64,000 nt of DNA from Mycobacterium sp. ELW1 (GTDB lineage: Bacteria > Actinomycetota > Actinomycetes > Mycobacteriales > Mycobacteriaceae), in the NCBI RefSeq assembly GCF_008329905.1, contig NZ_CP032155.1, positions 6,076,001 to 6,140,000 on the forward strand. Reading direction: 5' to 3'. Numbering within the stretch: the stretch's first letter is position 1; each line of letters opens with the position of its first letter. The position numbers were made by a program, and so were the translations under genes. The notes under the pieces are model-generated. The model searched no databases. It was not told where the DNA came from and was given only the letters and a program-made list of their open reading frames with translations. Positions 59,298-64,000 of this stretch are shown here, piece by piece.

Positions 59298-62174
59298 TCA
59301 GCTGGACGTAGTGGTGGCCGGGTCGTCGTCCTCCCACAGCAGCAATTGGCGGACCGACTGGCGGGTGCCATAGGGCTGCAGCATCTGACTGGCCGGGCGG
59401 GGACGGACCTTCAGCGGCCACCAGAACCACCGGCCGAGCAGCGCCGCGACCGCGGGCGTCATGAAGGACCGCACAATCAGCGTGTCGAACAGCAGGCCCA
59501 GCGCGATCGTCGTCCCGATCTGACCGAGGATCCGCAAGTCGGCGAAGATGAATGACGCCATCGTCGCGGCGAACACCAGACCGGCTGCGGTCACCACTGC
59601 ACCCGACCCGGCCATCGCCCGGATGATGCCGGTGTTGAGACCGGCGTTAATCTCCTCCTTGAACCGGGAGATGAGCAGCAGGTTGTAGTCCGATCCCACG
59701 GCCAACAACAAAATGATGGCCAGCGCCAGCACGATCCAGAACAGATGGATGCCGAAGATGTCCTGCCAGATCAGCACGGACAGGCCGAATGAGGCGCCCA
59801 GCGACAACGCCACCGTTCCGACGATCACGAACGCGGCGACGATGCTGCGGGTGATGAACATCATCACGAGCAGGATCAAGCTCAGCGCCGCGATGCCGGC
59901 GATCATGAGGTCGTACTCGGCACCGTCCTGGATGTCTTTGTAGGTGGCGGCCGTGCCCGCGAGATAGATCTTCGAGCCGGCCAACGGCGTGCCTTTGACG
60001 GCTTCCTGCGCAGCGTGCCGGATCCCGTCGATATGCGAAATGCCTTCCGGCGTAGCGGGATCGCCGTCGTGGGTGATGATCATCCGCGCGGCTTTGCCGT
60101 CGGGTGACAGGAACAGCTTCATGCCGCGCACGAATTCGGGGTTGGTGAACGCCTCCGGCGGCAGGTAGAACGAGTCGTCGGTCTTTGACGCGTCGTACGC
60201 CTGGCCCAGTGCGGTCGAATTCTGCAGTGCCGCTTGCGACTGGTCGTTGATTCCCGAGGTGGTGGCGTAGTTGGTCAGGGTGAGATCACGGTTGGTCTGC
60301 TGACTTGCGATCTGTGGCGGAATCAGAGCAAGCAGCTTGGGTTGCAGCGCATCGAGTTTGGCGATACTGCCCGCGACATTGCCCAGCTGATCGGTGAGCG
60401 CGTCAATGCCGTCCAGCGCGTCGAACAGCGATCTCAGCGCTGCGCAGGCCGGGATGTCGTAACAGTGCGGCTCCCAATAGAAGTAGCTGCGCAGCGGGCG
60501 GAAGAAGTCGTCGAAATTGGCGATCTTGTTGCGCAGGTCCTGGGCGGTGGTGACGGTGTCCTGAAATGCCTTGGTCTGCTCGTCGGTGACCGCGCTGGAC
60601 TGCTGTTGCAGCGCGTATTGCTGGCGCAGAATGTCGATCGAGTTGTTGATCACGTCCACCTGCTTGAGCAGGTCCTCCCCGCGGGCCTGCTGGAACGGCA
60701 GATTGTTGATCTGCGAGGCACTTCCGGCGCTGATCTGGAACGGGATCGACGTGTGGTCCAGGGGTGTACCGAGCGGGCGGGTGATCGACTGCACCTGGGC
60801 GATGCCCTCGGTGTGGAAGACGGCCTTGGCGACGCGCTCCAACAGGATCATGTCGGTGGAGTTGCGCAGATCGTGGTCGGTCTCGATCATCAGCAGCTCG
60901 GGATTGAGCCGGGCCTGGGAGAAGTGGCGCTCGGCGGCGGTGTAGCCGACGTTCGCCGGCGCACTGGCCGGCATGTAGCCGCGGGCGTCGTAACTGGTCT
61001 TGTAGGCGGGCAGCGCGATCAGACCGATCAGCGCGATCGCCACCGTCACCACCAGCACGGGCCCGGGCCAGCGCACGATCGCAGTGCCGATGCGCCGCCA
61101 GCCCTGGGTGCGCATCGGGCGGGCGGGTTCGAACAGGCCGAAGTGGCGGCCGATGACCAACAGCGCCGGCGCCAGGGTCAGCGCAGCGACCACGGCGACG
61201 AGCACACCGATGCCCGCGGGTACGCCCAGGCTGTTGAAGTACGGCAGCCGGGCGAAGGTCAGGCACAAGACTGCGCCGGCGATGGTCAAGCCTGATCCCA
61301 GGATGATGTGCGCGGTGCCGTGATACATCGAGTTGTACGCCGAGACTCGGTCCTGCCCGGCGTAGCGGGCTTCGTGGAAACGGCCGAGGAGGAAGATCGC
61401 GTAGTCGGTTCCTGCGGCGATCACCAACAGCGTCAACAGGTTTGTCGAGTACGTCGACAGTTGGATGATCCCGGCGTTGGCTAGCACGGCCACCGACCCG
61501 CGCGATGCGGTCAGCTCGATCATCACCGTGAAGATTACGAAGAACACCGTGGTGAGCCGCCGGTAGAGGAAGAACAGCATCACCGCGATGACCCCGATGG
61601 TGATCAGCGTGGTTTTCAGTGTGCCGTGGCGGCCCACTTCGAATTGGTCGGTCACCAGAGGCGCGGCGCCGGTGACGTAGACCTTGAGGCCGGGCGGGGG
61701 CGGGGTGTTGTTGACGATGTTGCGCACCGAGTCGACCGACTCATTGGCCAGCGACTCGCCCTGGTTGCCGGCCAGATACAGCTGCACCAGCGCCGCCTTG
61801 CCGTCGGCGCTCTGCGAGCCGGCGGCGGTCAGCGGATCACCCCAGAAGTCCTGGATGTGCTGGACGTGCTTGGTGTCCTGCTGCAGCTTCTTGATCAGGC
61901 CGTCGTAGTAGTGATGAGCTTCGGCGCCGAGCGGCTGGTCGCCTTCCAAGACGATCATCGCCGAACTGTCGGAGTCGAATTCGCCGAAGACCTTGCCGAT
62001 CCGTTTCGCGGCCAGCAGCGACGGCGAATCCTGGGGGCTCAGCGAGACGTTGTGCGACTCGGCGACGGTTTCGAGCTGCGGGACGAAGACGTTCGTCATC
62101 ACCGCAAGGCCCAGCCAGAACACTGCGATCAGAACGGAGTACCGGCGGATGAAGTCGGGAATCCGGTGGGTCAT
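59298..62174 (-). CDS. mmpL: MmpL-family RND exporter (MmpS-paired)
   Basis: About 958 residues, a clear paralogue of the MmpL at 28.6-31.5 kb along its whole length, including the loop YWEPHCYDIPACAALRSLFD. Both Asp-Tyr proton-relay motifs are intact (GTDYAIFLLGRFHE, GSDYNLLLISRFKEE). The MmpL4/5-like subgroup forms a tripartite-like export unit with MmpS. ATG 62174 overlaps the mmpS stop as ATGA, so the pair is translationally coupled. The exported substrate is unknown. Confidence 0.93.
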   Translation of the reverse strand: MTHRIPDFIRRYSVLIAVFWLGLAVMTNVFVPQLETVAESHNVSLSPQDSPSLLAAKRIGKVFGEFDSDSSAMIVLEGDQPLGAEAHHYYDGLIKKLQQDTKHVQHIQDFWGDPLTAAGSQSADGKAALVQLYLAGNQGESLANESVDSVRNIVNNTPPPPGLKVYVTGAAPLVTDQFEVGRHGTLKTTLITIGVIAVMLFFLYRRLTTVFFVIFTVMIELTASRGSVAVLANAGIIQLSTYSTNLLTLLVIAAGTDYAIFLLGRFHEARYAGQDRVSAYNSMYHGTAHIILGSGLTIAGAVLCLTFARLPYFNSLGVPAGIGVLVAVVAALTLAPALLVIGRHFGLFEPARPMRTQGWRRIGTAIVRWPGPVLVVTVAIALIGLIALPAYKTSYDARGYMPASAPANVGYTAAERHFSQARLNPELLMIETDHDLRNSTDMILLERVAKAVFHTEGIAQVQSITRPLGTPLDHTSIPFQISAGSASQINNLPFQQARGEDLLKQVDVINNSIDILRQQYALQQQSSAVTDEQTKAFQDTVTTAQDLRNKIANFDDFFRPLRSYFYWEPHCYDIPACAALRSLFDALDGIDALTDQLGNVAGSIAKLDALQPKLLALIPPQIASQQTNRDLTLTNYATTSGINDQSQAALQNSTALGQAYDASKTDDSFYLPPEAFTNPEFVRGMKLFLSPDGKAARMIITHDGDPATPEGISHIDGIRHAAQEAVKGTPLAGSKIYLAGTAATYKDIQDGAEYDLMIAGIAALSLILLVMMFITRSIVAAFVIVGTVALSLGASFGLSVLIWQDIFGIHLFWIVLALAIILLLAVGSDYNLLLISRFKEEINAGLNTGIIRAMAGSGAVVTAAGLVFAATMASFIFADLRILGQIGTTIALGLLFDTLIVRSFMTPAVAALLGRWFWWPLKVRPRPASQMLQPYGTRQSVRQLLLWEDDDPATTTSS

Positions 62175-62617
62175 CCCGACTTGTCCAGGCAATACGTGAA
62201 GGCGTTCAGCGTGTTCACAGTTCGCTCGTCTTTGACGACATCATCGATCTTGATGCGGCAGCCGATCGAGTCACTGTCACCTTGAGCCGAGACATTCACG
62301 AAGACCGCGGGCTGGGTGGTGGTGGTGTCGTACGCCCACGGCAGCGTGACGGCGTCGGCGCGTTGCGGCTGCGCGTTGACGTCCAGGTAGGTGATGGTTG
62401 CGACGGTGCCCGGCGGGCCGAAGACCTCCAGCACCACGTGCTTGGGGTTGAACGGGACGATGTCGTTGCCCGCGCCGCTGGGTGTGGAGGTGACGTCGTG
62501 AGAGGCGAAAATGCCGTGCAGCCGATACACAGCAAACCCGGCCACCGCGACGACCACGACCGCAACCAGCAGCATCCAGCGTTGGCTGAGCCGTCGGCCG
62601 AGCGAAACCCGCTGCAT
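62171..62617 (-). CDS. mmpS: MmpS-family membrane accessory protein
   Basis: About 148 residues, the usual MmpS size. One N-terminal transmembrane helix (about 13-35, WMLLVAVVVVAVAGFAVYRL) precedes a beta-rich extracytoplasmic domain with the family motif HVVLEVFGPPGTVATITYLD and the late Cys pair in SIGCRIKIDDVV and FTYCLDKSG. It supports export by the adjacent MmpL. I choose ATG 62617, with AAAGGG seven bases upstream, over ATG 62632. Confidence 0.9.
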   Translation of the reverse strand: MQRVSLGRRLSQRWMLLVAVVVVAVAGFAVYRLHGIFASHDVTSTPSGAGNDIVPFNPKHVVLEVFGPPGTVATITYLDVNAQPQRADAVTLPWAYDTTTTQPAVFVNVSAQGDSDSIGCRIKIDDVVKDERTVNTLNAFTYCLDKSG

Positions 62618-62690
62618 CCGTGACCCTTTCATGAGCGGCGACAGGCGCGGACGGTACAACGTTCCCGAAGGGGGCTTATCAACTAGATTG

Positions 62691-62710
62691 ACCGTACGGT
62701 ACCGGACCGG
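62691..62710. promoter_or_regulatory. Palindromic operator-like element upstream of mmpS
   Basis: The perfect palindrome ACCGTACGGT (62691-62700) overlaps GGTACC and is followed by CCGGACCGG. Read on the mmpS strand it contains GTACCGTAC, a 9-mer also present in the operator-like site before the other mmpL. It lies 73 bp upstream of the mmpS start, where a repressor could act. Confidence 0.5.
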
Positions 62711-62737
62711 ACTCCACAACAGCGGCTCACAGACACG

Positions 62738-63568
62738 CTAGCCCCGATACTCGGCAACCTTCTGGGCGTAGTCGTCGAGCAACCGGAGGGAGTCGTCTCG
62801 GGACTTCGTCGGTAGCAGAAGGTTCGCCTGGCGGTACCCGAGGCCGTCGAGCGCCTGCCAGTAGTCGAGCTTGATCGGCGTGCCGAACGTCGTCAGGGGC
62901 ACGTCGTGACCGGCGCCCGACCGGATCTGCTCGATGCGTTTGGTCAGCCGTTCGACCGGCAGCGGATTGGAGATCCACCCCGCCTGATGACGGATGATTC
63001 GCTTGACCAGCGCGTCCGAGTCGCCACCGATCACGATCGGCGGATGCGGCTTCTGCACCGGCTTCGGGCGCGCGTACGAGGGTTCGAAGTCGACGAACTT
63101 GCCGTGGTATTCGGCGGGTTCATCGGTCCACAGCGCCTTGATGGCTTCGATGCGTTCGTCCAACAGCGCGCCGCGCGTCTTCGGGTCGGTGCCGTGATCG
63201 CGCATCTCCTCGAGGTTCCAGCCCGCGCCTACGCCGAACACGAACCGGCCGCCGGAGATGAGGTCGATACTGGCGGCCTCCTTGGCGGTGGTGATGGGGT
63301 CGCGCTGGATGAGCAGGGCGATCCCGGTGATCAACTCGATGCTGGAGGTGACCGCCGCAGCCGCGGCGAGCGTGACGAACGGGTCCAGGGTGCGGTAGTA
63401 GACCGACGGCAGGTCGCCGCCCTGCGGGTACGGGGATTCCCGGCTGGCCGGGATGTGCGTGTGCTCGGCGATCGCGAGTGCGCCGAAGCCCCGCTCTTCG
63501 ATTGCGCGGGCCAGTGAGATGGTGTCGATGGTGTCGTCATTGACGAAGGTCGAGATGCCGAATTCCAT
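62738..63568 (-). CDS. LLM class F420-dependent oxidoreductase
   Basis: About 276 residues of a luciferase-like fold. MEFGISTFVNDDTIDTISLA, FGALAIAEHTHIPASRESPY, and GRFVFGVGAGWNLEEMRDHG match the F420-dependent subgroup of actinobacteria. The usual LxxLPTxSRD-like tail is seen as LLLPTKSRDDSLRLLDDYA. ATG 63568 is chosen over GTG 63577. A TetR gene lies 52 bp upstream on the same strand; mmpS begins 120 bp downstream. Confidence 0.86.
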   Translation of the reverse strand: MEFGISTFVNDDTIDTISLARAIEERGFGALAIAEHTHIPASRESPYPQGGDLPSVYYRTLDPFVTLAAAAAVTSSIELITGIALLIQRDPITTAKEAASIDLISGGRFVFGVGAGWNLEEMRDHGTDPKTRGALLDERIEAIKALWTDEPAEYHGKFVDFEPSYARPKPVQKPHPPIVIGGDSDALVKRIIRHQAGWISNPLPVERLTKRIEQIRSGAGHDVPLTTFGTPIKLDYWQALDGLGYRQANLLLPTKSRDDSLRLLDDYAQKVAEYRG

Positions 63569-63620
63569 ATCGACCACAGTGCCACTGTCGGTCGGACCGC
63601 GGGACTCATCGCCGGTGGTG

Positions 63621-64000
63621 TCACTGCTGGGACAGTGTCGCGGCCAATCCGGTGATGAGCACGTTCAGATTGAAGTCCAGCTGCTGCCCGTCGTCGGGTG
63701 CGGCATCGCGGAGAGCCACGACCTCGCGCAGAACTGGAAAGTGTTCCGCAGCAGCGGTGTTGAGCGCAGCCGCGACATCGGCGACGTACGGGTGCCCGCG
63801 GCTTCTGGACAGAAAGACCGCTTCCCGGCCTGCGGCATGGCCCAGCTCGCTGACCAGGCGCAGGATGTGGCCGGCATCCGCGACCGAGAAGCCGGCCTCG
63901 ACGAGGACCTGCAGAACGCGCTCGACGGGTTCGAGTGCTCCGATGCCACTGGCGGGCAGACGAAAATAGGTGACGAGCTCGCCGAGTGTGACGGTGGCGT
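63621..64000 (-). CDS. TetR family regulator (C-terminal part, cut by window edge)
   Basis: The 126 visible residues are helical and end in LNVLITGLAATLSQQ, with LVSELGHAAGREAVFLSRSR and AALNTAAAEHFPVLREVVAL, as in the ligand-binding part of TetR/AcrR regulators of the TetR_C type. The DNA-binding N terminus lies beyond 64000, so the call rests on the C-terminal domain only. It probably shares a transcript with the F420-type oxidoreductase 52 bp downstream. Confidence 0.7.
   Translation of the reverse strand, partial: ATVTLGELVTYFRLPASGIGALEPVERVLQVLVEAGFSVADAGHILRLVSELGHAAGREAVFLSRSRGHPYVADVAAALNTAAAEHFPVLREVVALRDAAPDDGQQLDFNLNVLITGLAATLSQQ

Noticed and set aside
1..64000. CRISPR arrays, insertion sequences, prophage and tRNA genes
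   Set aside because: I found no regularly spaced repeats, transposase motifs, phage structural genes or cloverleaf-like sequences by eye; a dedicated tRNA scan was not possible.

Overview
The window looks like chromosomal DNA of an environmental, fast-growing mycobacterium (Mycolicibacterium-like). This is inferred from gene content: two MmpL exporters, one with its MmpS partner; a cutinase-like esterase; a DUF732-type secreted domain; a Tat-exported DUF1906 protein next to an L,D-transpeptidase; F420-type luciferase-like oxidoreductases; a fused two-hotdog dehydratase; a double-length FadE; and high GC with many GTG starts and 4-base ATGA/GTGA overlaps. I see no rRNA, tRNA, CRISPR array, insertion sequence or prophage. 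Nearly all of the window is coding; the only gene-free stretch above 300 bp is 56197-56583.

Layout. 1-4.8 kb: an SDR (cut by the window edge) translationally coupled to an ECF sigma factor, a large ATPase-LuxR regulator, and an NmrA-like NAD(P)-binding protein. 4.9-10.9 kb: cutinase, FAD aromatic hydroxylase, F420-type oxidoreductase, tandem Lrp/AsnC regulator, polysaccharide deacetylase-like hydrolase, TenA. 10.9-16.3 kb: a TetR regulator divergent from a probable catabolic operon (amidohydrolase, double acyl-CoA dehydrogenase, second amidohydrolase, small protein). 16.3-24.3 kb: an arylsulfotransferase-like protein co-transcribed with a sulfonate/taurine-type ABC importer, divergent from a LacI regulator, an NCS1 permease and an NtaA/DszA-type flavin monooxygenase. 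24.3-27.8 kb: small membrane protein, SDR, remnant of an alpha/beta hydrolase, nitroreductase, and the DUF1906/L,D-transpeptidase pair. 27.9-31.5 kb: TetR plus MmpL with a shared operator-like sequence. 31.7-40.0 kb: a hypothetical protein, sulfite-oxidase-like molybdoenzyme, Ski2-type helicase, a tandem pair of secreted C39-like proteins, and RF3. 40.0-46.1 kb: SDR/MFS pair, LysR with SDR and SnoaL-like protein, zinc-ribbon membrane protein, fused MaoC dehydratase. 46.1-58.7 kb: a signalling island with CheB, CheR, a three-receiver hybrid kinase and a REC-GAF-PAS-GGDEF-EAL protein in one overlapping operon, then USP plus APC permease, then a second c-di-GMP protein. 58.7-64 kb: mmpS-mmpL with a downstream membrane protein, an F420-type oxidoreductase and the 3' part of a TetR gene.

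The most unusual parts are the CheB/CheR-kinase-c-di-GMP operon in a lineage without flagella, the tandem C39-like pair in which one copy has lost the Cys and Gln, the shared operator-like element of tetR and mmpL, and the internally deleted hydrolase. Functions are read from motifs by eye; none was checked by database search.
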